Positions 28,560 through 39,082 of a DNA stretch of 64,000 nt are shown one piece after another. Under the pieces are notes generated by a model. That model was not told where the DNA came from, did no database searches, and worked only from the letters and a program-made list of their open reading frames with translations. The translations under genes were made by a program, and so were the position numbers. Location: positions 372,001-436,000 of the forward strand of contig NZ_JABURM010000005.1 of NCBI RefSeq assembly GCF_014762685.1, given 5' to 3'. This DNA comes from Gracilimonas sp. GTDB lineage: Bacteria > Bacteroidota > Rhodothermia > Balneolales > Balneolaceae. Positions within the stretch are counted from its first letter, which is position 1; each line of letters opens with the position of its first letter.

Positions 28560-31500
28560 TCAATTTTCTATAGGAATGGAGCGTTGCTCTATCTCCTGAA
28601 TTAAATCCGGTAATTCTCCTTCAAAAATTGGGGCAATACGCTCAAATTGCTCATCTATTTGAGCAGCAAGATCAACATAAACTTCATATTGCTGTTGTGT
28701 CGGACGACCATCTCCGGTTGCAACAGTACTGGCTAAAGAAGCCAATTTGTTGTTAAGCTTGATAGGGAAGTTTAATACATCCTGATATGATTCTGCTTTG
28801 GTTTGCATTAACTCACTTTCTACTTCTTCCAAAACTTTCAGCATGGCATCTGCCCGTTCCTGAATTTCAGTATTAGCTGAAAAATCAGCTTTCACGTCAT
28901 TAATTTCATCACGTACTTTACGGATTCTGTTAATGGTTTTATGAGTCGTATCCAGCTTGGCAATAATGGTCTGGTGGAGATCAAACTGCGCCTGGAAGTC
29001 TTCTTGAGTAGTTTCGATGCGTGGATCTTTTGTTATTTCAAAAGTTTGGCTTCCCACTACTTCATCATCCACCAGCAAGCGAACTTCGTAAGAACCGGGG
29101 ACGGCTCGGGGACCAATAGTAGAGCCGGACCACAGGATTTGACGCCCGTCTAAATCTGTAGCTCCTGGATATCTCATATTCCACTCAAAAGAATTATTTC
29201 CTTCTTTAGTTGTCAGAACATCAGAAGGAACATTATGTTCTTTTTCATAAAATTCTTCAGATTCTTTAACCGGTTTGCCTTCCAGGTTTTCCTTGTTGGA
29301 AAATGTTCGAATTACTGAACCTTCAGGCTCAACAAACTGAAGCTTAACTTCGGCATCAGGTACATTGTTGAGGTTGTAATAAACGACTACACCGTCTTTA
29401 GGATTTTCGCCGAATGTTTCTCCAGGCTCTACTTCGGTATGTCTTCCGAATAAATAGGTAGTTTCGGGCTTGAAAAGGTGGTAGTCAGAATTTTTGACGT
29501 CATTACTGAGTTGATGCAATACCGCCAGATCATCAAGAACCCAAAAAGAGCGACCTTGAGTAGCTACAATTAAATCTTTGTCCCTTTTATGAACATTCAA
29601 ATCAGTTATAGGTACATTAGGAAGGTTTAACTGAAGTGGTTGCCATTTGTCTCCATCATTGAAGGAAACATACAATCCGGTTTCTGTTCCTGCATATAGC
29701 AGTCCTTGTTTGTTAGGATCTTCCCTAATTACCCGGGTAAAATCTCCTTCAGGAATACCGTTGGTTATTTCCGTCCAGCTTCGTCCATAATTTGTTGTTT
29801 TATAAAGCATGGGTGAGAAATCGTCGAATTTATAACGATTAGCTGCCAGATAAGCAGTTCCCGGATCATGCGGAGAAGGGTCAATAATACTTGCCATAGC
29901 TTCCGGCATGCCGTTTGGAGTCACTTCATTCCAGGTCTCGCCATTGTCTCGGCTGACGTGAATCAGTCCGTCATCTGCTCCTGTCCATAATACACCCGGT
30001 TGGATAGGTGATTCAGCAAAGGTGAATACTGTGTTGTAGTATTCTACACTGGTGTCATCTTTTGTAATCGGTCCGCCCGATTCACCTTGTTTAGATTTAT
30101 CGTTTCGGGTAAGATCATCACTGATGGTTTCCCAACTCATACCTTCATCAGTAGATCTGTGTACATACTGAGAAGTTGCATACAATATGTCGGAGTTGTG
30201 AGGGGAAATATAAATTGGGAAGGTCCATTGAAATCTATATTTCAGATCCTCGGCACCGGCACCCATGGGGTTATCCGGCCACACGTCAATACGGTCACTT
30301 TGATTAGTAAAGTCATTAAACTTATTAAAGTAACCTCCATAACTACCGCCGTAAGTTACATTGGGATCGTCAGGATCGGGGGCAATATATCCGCTTTCGC
30401 CACCGGCTACAGGAGCCCATTCTCTTTCAGTGATGCCACTGCCTGCTGTTCGGCTCAATATTCCAACGGTACTGTTATCCTGCTGTGCACCGTATATTCG
30501 GTAAGGAAATTGATTATCTGTGATCACCTGATAAAATTGAGCTGTTGCATATTTATGATATGAAGACCAGCTTTTTCCGCCATTATATGTTACTTGCCCA
30601 CCGCCGTCATCAGCAATAACCATACGTTCAGGATCAGTTGGAGAGATCCATAAATCATGATGATCACCATGAGGTGTGCCTATTCTTTCAAAACTGCTTC
30701 CACCGTCTGTTGATTTATGGAAACTCACATTCAATACATATACTTCATTTTCATCTTTTGTACCTGCAACTACGTGAGTATAATACCAGGCACGCTGGCG
30801 AAGATTACGATCTGCACTGGTTCTTTGCCAGGTTTTTCCACTATCATCCGAGCGGAATAAACCACCGTTTTGGCTTTCGATAATAGTCCATACACGGTCT
30901 GAATTCAAAGGAGAGATTGCCACTCCAATTTTACCTTTGATGCCTTTTGGCAGTCCCGGTCGTTGAGAAATATTTTCCCAGGTTTCGCCACCGTCCACAC
31001 TTTTGTAGAGTCCACTTCCTTCACCACCACTCGACATTTCCCATGCATTACGGTAAGCCTCCCACATGGAAGCGTACAAAATTCTTGGGTTATTTGGATC
31101 GATTTCTATATCAACGGCACCGGTTTTTTCATTATGATAAAGTACTCGTTCCCAATTTTCACCACCATCTGTGGTTTTGAAAACACCTCTTTCGGTGTTG
31201 CCTTCATTTCCAAAAGCATGGCCCATTACGGCAACCCATGCTACATCTTCATCGTCAGGATGAACTACAATTTCACCTATGAAGTGAGAATCACCAAGGC
31301 CGATATGTTCCCAGCTGTTTCCGCCATCAACAGAGCGGTACATTCCATCACCGGCTGACATATTACCACGGATACAGGTTTCACCCATCCCGGCATAAAT
31401 CACATTACTGTTCGAAGGGGCCACAGAAATTGCACCCACCGATCCGGTTTTAAAATATCCATCTGATACATTATACCAGTTGTTTCCACCATCTGTGGTT

Positions 31501-31769
31501 TTATAAACACCACCGCCGGTAAAGCCCGCATAATATGTATGTGGGTGATCTTGATGGCCGGTAACTGCAACTGAACGACCGCCTCTAAAAGGCCCGATGT
31601 TTCGATATTCTAATTCTTGAAATAAAGACTCTTCGTAATCTGGATTAGAAATTTCTTCACCATGTCCAAAAATCTGAGCTTGAACTGATGTTGAAAATCC
31701 CCATATAAACATGAGTGCTATTATAAAGATGTAAGCACTTAATTTTGGTTTGTAGCTTTGTTGTGTCAT
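28560..31769 (-). CDS. Sortilin/VPS10-like BNR-repeat exported protein
   Basis: A 1069-residue protein with a signal peptide (residues 10-32). Many WTSDD/Asp-box repeats follow (GVYKTTDGGNNWYNVSDG, GLYKSVDGGETWENIS, LYKTTNYGRSWTEI), as in sortilin-type beta-propellers often named glycosyl hydrolases. A C-terminal region (DPRIETTQEDFQAQFDLHQ onward) forms a helical segment typical of this subfamily. The function is unproven; no glycosidase active site is visible. Its substrate role near a SusCD pair is only contextual. Confidence 0.9.
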   Translation of the reverse strand: MTQQSYKPKLSAYIFIIALMFIWGFSTSVQAQIFGHGEEISNPDYEESLFQELEYRNIGPFRGGRSVAVTGHQDHPHTYYAGFTGGGVYKTTDGGNNWYNVSDGYFKTGSVGAISVAPSNSNVIYAGMGETCIRGNMSAGDGMYRSVDGGNSWEHIGLGDSHFIGEIVVHPDDEDVAWVAVMGHAFGNEGNTERGVFKTTDGGENWERVLYHNEKTGAVDIEIDPNNPRILYASMWEAYRNAWEMSSGGEGSGLYKSVDGGETWENISQRPGLPKGIKGKIGVAISPLNSDRVWTIIESQNGGLFRSDDSGKTWQRTSADRNLRQRAWYYTHVVAGTKDENEVYVLNVSFHKSTDGGSSFERIGTPHGDHHDLWISPTDPERMVIADDGGGQVTYNGGKSWSSYHKYATAQFYQVITDNQFPYRIYGAQQDNSTVGILSRTAGSGITEREWAPVAGGESGYIAPDPDDPNVTYGGSYGGYFNKFNDFTNQSDRIDVWPDNPMGAGAEDLKYRFQWTFPIYISPHNSDILYATSQYVHRSTDEGMSWETISDDLTRNDKSKQGESGGPITKDDTSVEYYNTVFTFAESPIQPGVLWTGADDGLIHVSRDNGETWNEVTPNGMPEAMASIIDPSPHDPGTAYLAANRYKFDDFSPMLYKTTNYGRSWTEITNGIPEGDFTRVIREDPNKQGLLYAGTETGLYVSFNDGDKWQPLQLNLPNVPITDLNVHKRDKDLIVATQGRSFWVLDDLAVLHQLSNDVKNSDYHLFKPETTYLFGRHTEVEPGETFGENPKDGVVVYYNLNNVPDAEVKLQFVEPEGSVIRTFSNKENLEGKPVKESEEFYEKEHNVPSDVLTTKEGNNSFEWNMRYPGATDLDGRQILWSGSTIGPRAVPGSYEVRLLVDDEVVGSQTFEITKDPRIETTQEDFQAQFDLHQTIIAKLDTTHKTINRIRKVRDEINDVKADFSANTEIQERADAMLKVLEEVESELMQTKAESYQDVLNFPIKLNNKLASLASTVATGDGRPTQQQYEVYVDLAAQIDEQFERIAPIFEGELPDLIQEIEQRSIPIEN

Positions 31770-31896
31770 TGATAACTAATTTTATTAAAGATTTGCTATA
31801 AGGCGGATACGATTAATGTATAAAAAAATACAGCGGGTCCGCGTAAAAAAATGTGAATGAAAATCACAGAAACAGATAGGCTGGTATTATATACAA

Positions 31897-31926
31897 AAAA
31901 CCCCGGCTATTAAATGCCGGGGTTTT
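31897..31926 (-). terminator. Terminator of the susCD operon
   Basis: ACCCCGGC (31900-31907) pairs with GCCGGGGT (31916-31923) over an 8-nt loop. On the reverse strand it is followed by six T residues. It lies 24 nt after the susD stop. Confidence 0.88.
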
Positions 31927-31949
31927 AAATTAATAGGCTGATTTACAGA

Positions 31950-33350
31950 TTAATTGTAAGCAGAATTTTGCTCAAGGTTTTCATTCGCATCTATATCTCT
32001 GGATGGAATAGGAAAAACCTGGCGGCCGGCATCGGTAAGTGATACAGGATCTCCGTTTAGTCGGTCAATATTGGTAAGAGTATTTAGGGCATTTCCGGTG
32101 CGAACCAAGTTATACCAGCGATGGCCTTCCTGAATGAACTCAATACCGCGTTCATGCTCAATGGCTCCTAAGATTTCATTGGCATCCACACTGGTTACAA
32201 GTGTATCTGCAAGTCCTGCACGGTTTCTGATCTCATTAAGATCAGAAACGGCTCCTGAAAAATCAGGAGTAGCCTTACGTACGCGAGCTTCAGCCCTGTT
32301 CAGATACATTTCAGCAAGCCTGAGAATCTGAATATTATCATCACCACCGGCTTTTGAATATTTGGTAGAATAATAAGCGCCAACATTTGAGTCAAAACCG
32401 ATAAGGTCTCCTCGCTCATCATCTGACCGCGAATTCACCATATTCACAAAATCTTCGTGCAATGCAATATCGCCACGACCACCACCACTTGAAGGGAAAT
32501 ACCAGAAACGGATATCGTTACCGTCAGTAGTATTATATGTTAATTCAAAGATGGCTTCAGCTGTATTTTCATTAGCGAAGATACTGGCAAAATCTTCAAC
32601 AAGGTCGAATCCATAGTTTTCAATAACTTCTGTAGCGTAGCTTTCAGCTCCTTCAAAATCTTCAGTGTAAAGATCCAATCTTGAAAGTAAAGCTTTAACT
32701 GATGCATCAGAAGCACGATTAGGTGTGGAAAACCCTGCTGTTGCCAAAAGAGTTTCTGCTTCTTCAAGGTCATCTCGTACCTGTTGATATGAATCCGCAA
32801 TGGAAGCTCGAGAAGGAAAACTGCTTTCGTCGATTTGACGAGAAGGAGTGGTTACAAGAGGTATTCCCTGCTCACCATAAACACCTTCAACACCACCAAA
32901 AGTACGAGTCAGATCAAAAAAGGCAAGAGCCCGAATAAAGTAGGCTTCACCAAGTATTTGATCACGTACGGTTTGTGGTATGTCATCAACGTTTGGTAAT
33001 TCAGCAATGATATTATTTGCGTGATTTACTGTGGAATACATTTGCTCCCACATATTACGGACCTCCAGGTTACCGGCTGAGGTTACATAGGTATCCATTT
33101 CCCGGTAGAAATCCCAGGTACCAATACTTTGCGAGATGTCTGCAGAAACGTCACCCGAAATCTGCAGGTTACTCCCGTAATAATCAGTTGATTGAACTTG
33201 ACTATAAAGACCGTTAAGAGCTGCTTGAGCACTTTTTTGATCCCTTATAGCAATTTCGTCCGATATTGCTGTTTGCGGTTGTTGATCTAATACATCACAA
33301 CCTACCGCTGCCACCAATGTAATAAGTAGATATTTTTTAAAGTTTTTCAT
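31950..33350 (-). CDS. SusD/RagB family nutrient-binding lipoprotein
   Basis: A 466-residue outer-membrane lipoprotein that caps the SusC transporter. The ATG at 33350 gives a proper lipoprotein signal (LITLVAAVGC, Cys18); an in-frame TTG at 33368 touches the susC stop and is less likely. Typical features are the DQQPQTAISDE start, the TPR-like helices and the C-terminal RNRAGL, GHRWYNLVRTG and VFPIPSRDI motifs. It lies 18 nt after susC. The ligand is unknown, as no glycosidase or peptidase partner is clear. Confidence 0.95.
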   Translation of the reverse strand: MKNFKKYLLITLVAAVGCDVLDQQPQTAISDEIAIRDQKSAQAALNGLYSQVQSTDYYGSNLQISGDVSADISQSIGTWDFYREMDTYVTSAGNLEVRNMWEQMYSTVNHANNIIAELPNVDDIPQTVRDQILGEAYFIRALAFFDLTRTFGGVEGVYGEQGIPLVTTPSRQIDESSFPSRASIADSYQQVRDDLEEAETLLATAGFSTPNRASDASVKALLSRLDLYTEDFEGAESYATEVIENYGFDLVEDFASIFANENTAEAIFELTYNTTDGNDIRFWYFPSSGGGRGDIALHEDFVNMVNSRSDDERGDLIGFDSNVGAYYSTKYSKAGGDDNIQILRLAEMYLNRAEARVRKATPDFSGAVSDLNEIRNRAGLADTLVTSVDANEILGAIEHERGIEFIQEGHRWYNLVRTGNALNTLTNIDRLNGDPVSLTDAGRQVFPIPSRDIDANENLEQNSAYN

Positions 33351-33368
33351 GATCAATAATATTTTCAA

Positions 33369-36300
33369 TTAAAATGAGATGTTGATACCGCCCATGATAG
33401 ACCGTGCCTGTGGCATGGTATAAAACTCAATACCCCGGGTTAAGGGCGAGGTAGCAGTTGCTGTAACTTCAGGATCTAAACCACTGTAGTTGGTAAAGGT
33501 CAACAGGTTTTGCCCGGTTACATATATTCGGGCACTTGAGATTCCTGCGCCTAGTTTGTCAAGTATCTCAACAGGAACTGAATAACCTAAAGTGGCATTT
33601 TTGAGCCTCATGTACGAACCATCTTCAACAAAACGTGAAGGGCGCAAGTTACCGGCATAGTTAGAACTTGTCATACGCGGAACCATTGTTTGGTCTCCGG
33701 GTTGTTGCCATCGATCTAACTGAGAGCTTAAGTAACCGGTATTACGAGTTCCTCCGTGCTCCTGGAAAAATCTGTTCCAGTGAAGCTGATCATTTCCGTA
33801 ACTGTACTGGAAGAAGATGGAAAAATCGAATGCTTTGTAGTTAACTTTGTTGGTAATTCCTCCAAAGAAATCAGGATTTGCATCTCCAACGATCTTTCTG
33901 TCCACATTAGGATTGAAAGTACCGTCACCATCAACATCAGTGAAGATTGGTTCACCGGTATCGGGATCTACTCCGATCTGCTCATGGAAGTAGAAAGAAT
34001 ACATTGGAATTCCTTCCTCATAGCGATAGATGTCACGGTTATATACATTGAATGGCGCTGCAAGTTTGGTAATCTTATTACGATTACCTGCAATATTGAA
34101 CATTACGTTCCAATTCATATCAGTATTTTGGATGATATCTGCGGCAATACCAAGTTCCATCCCTTTATTTTCTACTTCACCAAAGTTCTGCACAAGCTCA
34201 CTGAAACCTGTAGACATTGGTACGGGTACGGCAAGCAACAAGTCTTCTGTTTTCTTGTCATAGTAGTCATAAACAATGTTTAGACGGTCATCAAATAACC
34301 CGATGTCAATACCGATATCAAGTTGTTTGGTTGTTTCCCATTTAAGATCAGGATTGGCAAGCTGGTCAGGACTTGTTCCGGGACTGTCGCCATAACTTTC
34401 TCCCCCCCAAAGGCCACGGGCCTGGAAGTTGTTAATGCCACTTTGATTACCGGTGATGCCGTAACTTGCACGAAGTTTCAGTTCAGAAATTTGGTCAATA
34501 GTGAAGAAATCTTCTTCAGAGACAACCCATCCCAAAGCTGCAGAGGGGAAAGTACCCCAGCGATTATTTTCACCGAATCGTGAAGAACCATCTCTACGAA
34601 CAGTAAAAGTTGCAAGATACTTACCATCATACTCGTACTTCAAACGTCCGAATAAAGATGCAATTCCCCAACTTGTTCCTGATGAGGAAGCAGACTGCAC
34701 TGCGGCATCCTGAACTCTTCTGAAGTCATTACTTGGAAATTGCTCACCTTCGGCAGTAGTTCGCTCAAAAGTGGATTCTTCAACACTGGTACCTAATAGG
34801 GCACTAAAGCTGTGGTTAGATCCAACGTCGAGCAGGTAGCTCAGCGTGTTTTCACCGGTCCATGTCTGAATTATAGCTACGGTTGAAAGAGCACTTCCGT
34901 TTACTGCAGATCCGTTATTCAGCAGTGTATTGTCATAGCGATCTTCTTTAATCTGGTTATAATCTAAACTCCAACTGGTTCTGAAAGTTAAACCTGGCAC
35001 AAACTCATAATCTGCAAAAACATTACCGATGAGCCTGTTAACATCCATATTGAAATCTACTTCATTGGCTGCTGCAACAGGATTTTCAAAAATACTGAAT
35101 TTAGTATAGTTACCATCATTGTCATACACAGGCAGATTTGTTGGTAAAAAATAAACTCCACCCAAAACACCTGTAATATTATCGTTATTACGAGCCCGAT
35201 TACGGTTCGAGTAGGAATAGGTAGTGCTGGTTCCAAAAGTTAGTTTTTCAGAGGCGAGAATATCAAGGTTTAACCGGGCACTGTTTCTGGTATAAGTAGC
35301 CGGCTTTACAACTCCATCCTGATCAAATGCTGAACCAGATACAGAATATTTAATTGCTTCATTTCCGCCACTTACTGATATATCATAGTTTTGAACAATT
35401 CCCGTTCTGAAAACCTGGTTTGCCCAGTTAGTGTTGGTAGTATTGGATGGATTCGCATAAGGTTCAGGCTCTCCATTATTAGCTGCAGCTTCATTCATAA
35501 GCATTTCAAATTCCGATCCGCTTACGAGGTCAGGCATATTAACGGGCTCTTCAACTCCTCTGTACATGTTAATGTTCACACGAGGTTCTGTAAATCCGCC
35601 ACGTTTTGTTGTTATTAAAACAACACCATTTGCTGCACGAGCTCCATATATAGAAGTAGCAGAGGCATCTTTCAATACTTCAATAGATTCAATATCTGAT
35701 GGAGCAATATCGGCAAGGGCACTGGTTGTTTCACCACCAAGACCTAAACCAAAGTTACCGGTTTGGATTGGTATTCCGTCAACAACGTAAAGAGGATCGC
35801 TTCCACCTGAGATAGACGAGGTTCCGCGGATTTTTACAAAAATCCCTCCACCGGGGGTACCAGAATTGGCACTTACTTGTACACCTGCGGCTCGACCTTG
35901 CATGAGCTGATCGGTACTGGCCGAAGGAGTATTGGCAATATCTTCAGAAGAAATTGAAGAAACAGCACTTGTTAATGTTTTACGATCTTGTTCACCGTAC
36001 CCCACAACAACGACATCTTCTAAGAGCTGTATATCTTCTGCGAGTTGCACATTAATGGTTTCTCGGTTACCAACTACAATTTCTTGAGTTTGAAAACTAA
36101 TTGAGCTAAACACCAGTACAGCTTCAGAATTTGAAACTGCGATCTCATAGTTTCCGTTGGCGTCGGTGCTGGTACCATTATCGGTGCCTTTCTCCAGTAT
36201 TGTTACACCGGGGAGAGGCTCTCCGTCAGAAACAGAAGTCACTGTTCCGTTAATAGTTATTTGAGCATATGAAACGGCGGTAATGCCGAACATAAATAAA

Positions 36301-36401
36301 AAAAGGCATGCTAATTGCCATACCCTGCTCACTACACTTAATAATTTGTTTTTCGAAGGAGACACAGCTTGCACCGTGTCCGGTTTGTATCTGTAGGTCA
36401 T
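33369..36401 (-). CDS. SusC/RagA family TonB-linked outer-membrane transporter
   Basis: A 1010-residue TonB-dependent receptor. The start ATG 36401 follows AAGGAAG; an upstream in-frame start at 36440 would add 13 residues. It has a signal peptide (ending TAVSYAQ), a carboxypeptidase-like domain (ITINGTVTSVSDGEPLPGV), the TonB box region (VVVVGYGEQ), the plug (LMQGRAAGVQV) and a barrel ending with F (GGINISF). It imports a large substrate with SusD. Promoter not certain: the closest -7 match (TGTATTTG) has one mismatch. Confidence 0.95.
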   Translation of the reverse strand: MTYRYKPDTVQAVSPSKNKLLSVVSRVWQLACLFLFMFGITAVSYAQITINGTVTSVSDGEPLPGVTILEKGTDNGTSTDANGNYEIAVSNSEAVLVFSSISFQTQEIVVGNRETINVQLAEDIQLLEDVVVVGYGEQDRKTLTSAVSSISSEDIANTPSASTDQLMQGRAAGVQVSANSGTPGGGIFVKIRGTSSISGGSDPLYVVDGIPIQTGNFGLGLGGETTSALADIAPSDIESIEVLKDASATSIYGARAANGVVLITTKRGGFTEPRVNINMYRGVEEPVNMPDLVSGSEFEMLMNEAAANNGEPEPYANPSNTTNTNWANQVFRTGIVQNYDISVSGGNEAIKYSVSGSAFDQDGVVKPATYTRNSARLNLDILASEKLTFGTSTTYSYSNRNRARNNDNITGVLGGVYFLPTNLPVYDNDGNYTKFSIFENPVAAANEVDFNMDVNRLIGNVFADYEFVPGLTFRTSWSLDYNQIKEDRYDNTLLNNGSAVNGSALSTVAIIQTWTGENTLSYLLDVGSNHSFSALLGTSVEESTFERTTAEGEQFPSNDFRRVQDAAVQSASSSGTSWGIASLFGRLKYEYDGKYLATFTVRRDGSSRFGENNRWGTFPSAALGWVVSEEDFFTIDQISELKLRASYGITGNQSGINNFQARGLWGGESYGDSPGTSPDQLANPDLKWETTKQLDIGIDIGLFDDRLNIVYDYYDKKTEDLLLAVPVPMSTGFSELVQNFGEVENKGMELGIAADIIQNTDMNWNVMFNIAGNRNKITKLAAPFNVYNRDIYRYEEGIPMYSFYFHEQIGVDPDTGEPIFTDVDGDGTFNPNVDRKIVGDANPDFFGGITNKVNYKAFDFSIFFQYSYGNDQLHWNRFFQEHGGTRNTGYLSSQLDRWQQPGDQTMVPRMTSSNYAGNLRPSRFVEDGSYMRLKNATLGYSVPVEILDKLGAGISSARIYVTGQNLLTFTNYSGLDPEVTATATSPLTRGIEFYTMPQARSIMGGINISF

Positions 36402-36727
36402 ATAGTTCTTCCTTGTTGATTTTAATATTAATTCTAACATTCAAATACAGGTATGATAATTAGATAGTATTTGAATCTTATGAGATAGTTATGCTCTCTC
36501 GTTAATTGTGTATTTGATGATTAATACGTTTAGAAATTATATTTCTATTGTAAGAGCTCATTCAGACTACTTAATCAAAAGGTGAATTTCAATTCGATTT
36601 ATTTTTTTGAAAAAAAAGATGCTCTTTCATCAAATCTTCATAAAACAGTAATCTATGAATAAAGATGTCAGAATGGATCTTAGGAATTACTGTTAATTGT
36701 TGTAAACCCATTTTTTGGGGTTGCAGA
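36402..36727. other. Intergenic region upstream of susCD
   Basis: About 326 bp, AT-rich, between susC and the methyltransferase gene. It should hold the susCD promoter. I found only a one-mismatch -7 box (around 36452) and no ECF or anti-sigma gene nearby. No RNA gene is visible. Confidence 0.5.
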
Positions 36728-37438
36728 TTATTTCCCGTAAATCATAAAAATGGTGGGGCGTTTGTGGAGATCCGGAAGTTTATCTGATGCCCATTCTGAA
36801 ACATATTTAGAAATGATTTCTTCGGAGGGCAAGGTAATATCGGTAGCTGTACAAACTCTTGTTGTTGATGAACAGGTGGAAAGTATATCTTTTAAGAGTT
36901 CATTATTTCGATAGGGAGCTTCCATAAAGATTTGGGTTCGGTCATGCCGGCGGGATTCTCCTTCAAGTTGAGTGATCATGGATTTTCGTTTGTTTTGATC
37001 CATGGGCAAATATCCGTGAAAAGCAAAGTTTTGTCCGTTAAATCCGGAAGCCATTAAAGCCAGTAAAATAGAAGAAGGCCCTACTAAAGGAATTACTTTT
37101 ATACCATTCTGATGAGCCATTTTAACCAATTTTGCTCCCGGATCTGCTACTGCAGGTGCACCGGCTTCAGAAAGAATACCCGCATTTTTGCCTTTTTTGA
37201 TTGGCTTTAAAAAGGAATGAATTTCTTGGTCAGGGGTATTTTTATTGAGATGGTAAAACTCAATTTCGTACTCCGGAACCGTATCGCCGGCCCATTGCAA
37301 AAAAGAAGTGGCACTCCGGATGTTTTCGACCATTAATACATCCAGCGACCGAAGAATAGTTAAGGTATGTTCGGGGAGGGTGTTATTATCAGGAGTGTTG
37401 CCCAGTGTGGTGGGGATGAGGTATAAAGTACCAGCCAT
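36728..37438 (-). CDS. RsmI-like tetrapyrrole-methylase family SAM methyltransferase
   Basis: A 236-residue protein of the tetrapyrrole (corrin/porphyrin) methylase fold, most like the RsmI/YabC group. Motifs are GTLYLIPTTLGN, SEAGAPAVADPGAKLVKMAH and LVGPSSILLALMASGFNGQNFAFHGYLP. It probably methylates rRNA, but this subgroup is divergent. Its ATG overlaps the upstream gene stop (TAATG). Confidence 0.88.
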   Translation of the reverse strand: MAGTLYLIPTTLGNTPDNNTLPEHTLTILRSLDVLMVENIRSATSFLQWAGDTVPEYEIEFYHLNKNTPDQEIHSFLKPIKKGKNAGILSEAGAPAVADPGAKLVKMAHQNGIKVIPLVGPSSILLALMASGFNGQNFAFHGYLPMDQNKRKSMITQLEGESRRHDRTQIFMEAPYRNNELLKDILSTCSSTTRVCTATDITLPSEEIISKYVSEWASDKLPDLHKRPTIFMIYGK

Positions 37439-37920
37439 TAATCTACTCTTTCGATTTCAAATTTTTCGTCATTTTCATCTGCAACTTTACGGCGGATGTA
37501 TCGGTTCACAAAAAAGCCAAATATCACGGTAACCGTAAACCCAATGAAAGCTACACTCATATTAAAAAAGGAAGTGCTTTTTTGAATCTGAAATGTAGGG
37601 TAGAGTACAATTTCCTGGAAATTCCCTTTTTTATAACGAATGGGAATATTGGAGCTTTCCATGAGTTCCTGAGCCATTTGAATTGAGAGGGAAAGCCGCC
37701 GTTCTATGACTTCCTCATCTACTTCAAACTTGATATCAACATATCCATTGCTTTGAGCTGCAATTTGTTTGATATCAAAGTCAGTAACCTCTGCCAGATA
37801 AGTGGTCCCATTTTCGTAGGTATCAATAGAACCCTGATAAACCAATCCCTGTTGTATAATTAGAAAAAGGAGATAGGCCGGAACCACCCAGTAGAGGGTT
37901 AAAAAACGGTATTTATTCAT
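37438..37920 (-). CDS. Membrane protein with extracytoplasmic domain
   Basis: A 160-residue protein with two hydrophobic helices, at residues 7-27 and about 118-140. A beta-rich domain sits between them (YVDIKFEVDEEVIERRLSLS). The family is not recognised; the architecture resembles DUF3592-like small proteins. It overlaps the preceding gene by 8 nt and the methyltransferase by 1 nt, so all three genes are translationally linked. Confidence 0.75.
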   Translation of the reverse strand: MNKYRFLTLYWVVPAYLLFLIIQQGLVYQGSIDTYENGTTYLAEVTDFDIKQIAAQSNGYVDIKFEVDEEVIERRLSLSIQMAQELMESSNIPIRYKKGNFQEIVLYPTFQIQKSTSFFNMSVAFIGFTVTVIFGFFVNRYIRRKVADENDEKFEIERVD

Positions 37921-39082
37921 TGTTCATTCCTATTTTATCCAATGTGGTTTCGTAAAGGGCCGGATCCCAAATAAGACGTTGCTGATAATCTTCCTGCATG
38001 TGATTGGCTGACATATGTACCCAAAAGCCTACCGGCAGCTGATCAAAAAAGATAGCCTGTACAGAGGTATGACCGTCATAAATAGAGGTGCCGAAATCGA
38101 TGCCGCCTAACAACCCCATACGATTATCATAAATGGCTCCGTAGTCTTCAAAACTCCGAGCAATCGGTTCTGACCCCATCGGCCATCGCAATTTTTGTTT
38201 TACTTGTTCAGAGACACTTTGAGATATAATGTTATTATCAAGCAGTTCAGCCATTAATGCAGTGAGTTGGTTTGTGGTAGCTCGGGGGAAATAAGCCAAT
38301 GCATCTCGTTCCTGCATAAAGGTGATAGACAAGCGGTCATCTTTAAATTGTTCTTTAATTTTTTGATTGTAATCAGGATCGTTCTTCAGTTTCAAAGTTT
38401 CATCAATAGCTCTTTCTGCAAATGACGAAAAATTGCTTTCATCCAGCTTTGAAGTATCATTTAGAGAGGGATTGATGGTTATATACATTCCGCTGAATGG
38501 AAGTGGCCGGGAGGTTTCAGGCATATTCAGGGTATCCATGACCGCCCGTATATTTTCTTCTCCCAATCGAAACCAAAGATAATCAGCGGCTACCAAATCA
38601 CTGTTTTGAAGCATGGCGAGAACTACATCATCGAGCGGAGCGGTTCCATCTTCAAATTCTTCCACTAGCTTCTGGTGATTATTTTCACTGATTTCAGGTA
38701 AGGCAAACTGCTTTATTTCTTCGAGATTTATAACCTCCGCCGGATCAAGCATTCCTTCCGCAACCTGTCGCTCATATTCTATCAGGAGAAATAAATTGGA
38801 TGTTGCCCCCAAAGCTCTTGGCATTTCAGCCTGATAATATATTCCTGAATCAGGATTATTGACATTATAAGAAGTAATGGATACCCATTCCGGGTGCTCT
38901 CCGACAAATTGGGCAAGCCCTTTTAATGAATAAGTATTTTCAATGTATTGACTCCCTTCGGCCATACCTCTTTTATTTTCGAAAAGGGTTTTAAAGCCGG
39001 AATAATTAAGGCCAATGACCATCGCAAAAACAGCGGCTGCAGCAGTCAGAAAAACGAGTAGAAACTTGAGTGCTCTCTTCAA
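37913..39082 (-). CDS. Degenerate class A beta-lactamase-like protein
   Basis: A 389-residue protein with an N-terminal membrane anchor (residues 7-24) and a serine beta-lactamase/transpeptidase-like fold. The Ser of the SxxK motif aligns at S95, but the motif reads S-N-L-F, so the Lys is gone. The SDN motif aligns at S161-D162-L163 (NSDLVAADYL) with Leu in place of Asn. The KTG motif is not found. Catalysis by the usual route is unlikely, so I infer a binding or scaffold role. It opens an operon with a membrane protein and an RsmI-like methyltransferase. Confidence 0.7.
   Translation of the reverse strand: MKRALKFLLVFLTAAAAVFAMVIGLNYSGFKTLFENKRGMAEGSQYIENTYSLKGLAQFVGEHPEWVSITSYNVNNPDSGIYYQAEMPRALGATSNLFLLIEYERQVAEGMLDPAEVINLEEIKQFALPEISENNHQKLVEEFEDGTAPLDDVVLAMLQNSDLVAADYLWFRLGEENIRAVMDTLNMPETSRPLPFSGMYITINPSLNDTSKLDESNFSSFAERAIDETLKLKNDPDYNQKIKEQFKDDRLSITFMQERDALAYFPRATTNQLTALMAELLDNNIISQSVSEQVKQKLRWPMGSEPIARSFEDYGAIYDNRMGLLGGIDFGTSIYDGHTSVQAIFFDQLPVGFWVHMSANHMQEDYQQRLIWDPALYETTLDKIGMNNE

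Noticed and set aside
30087-30563. 158-residue frame antisense to the sortilin-like gene
   Set aside because: It lies within the coding region of a well-supported repeat protein on the other strand, and its composition follows from that gene.
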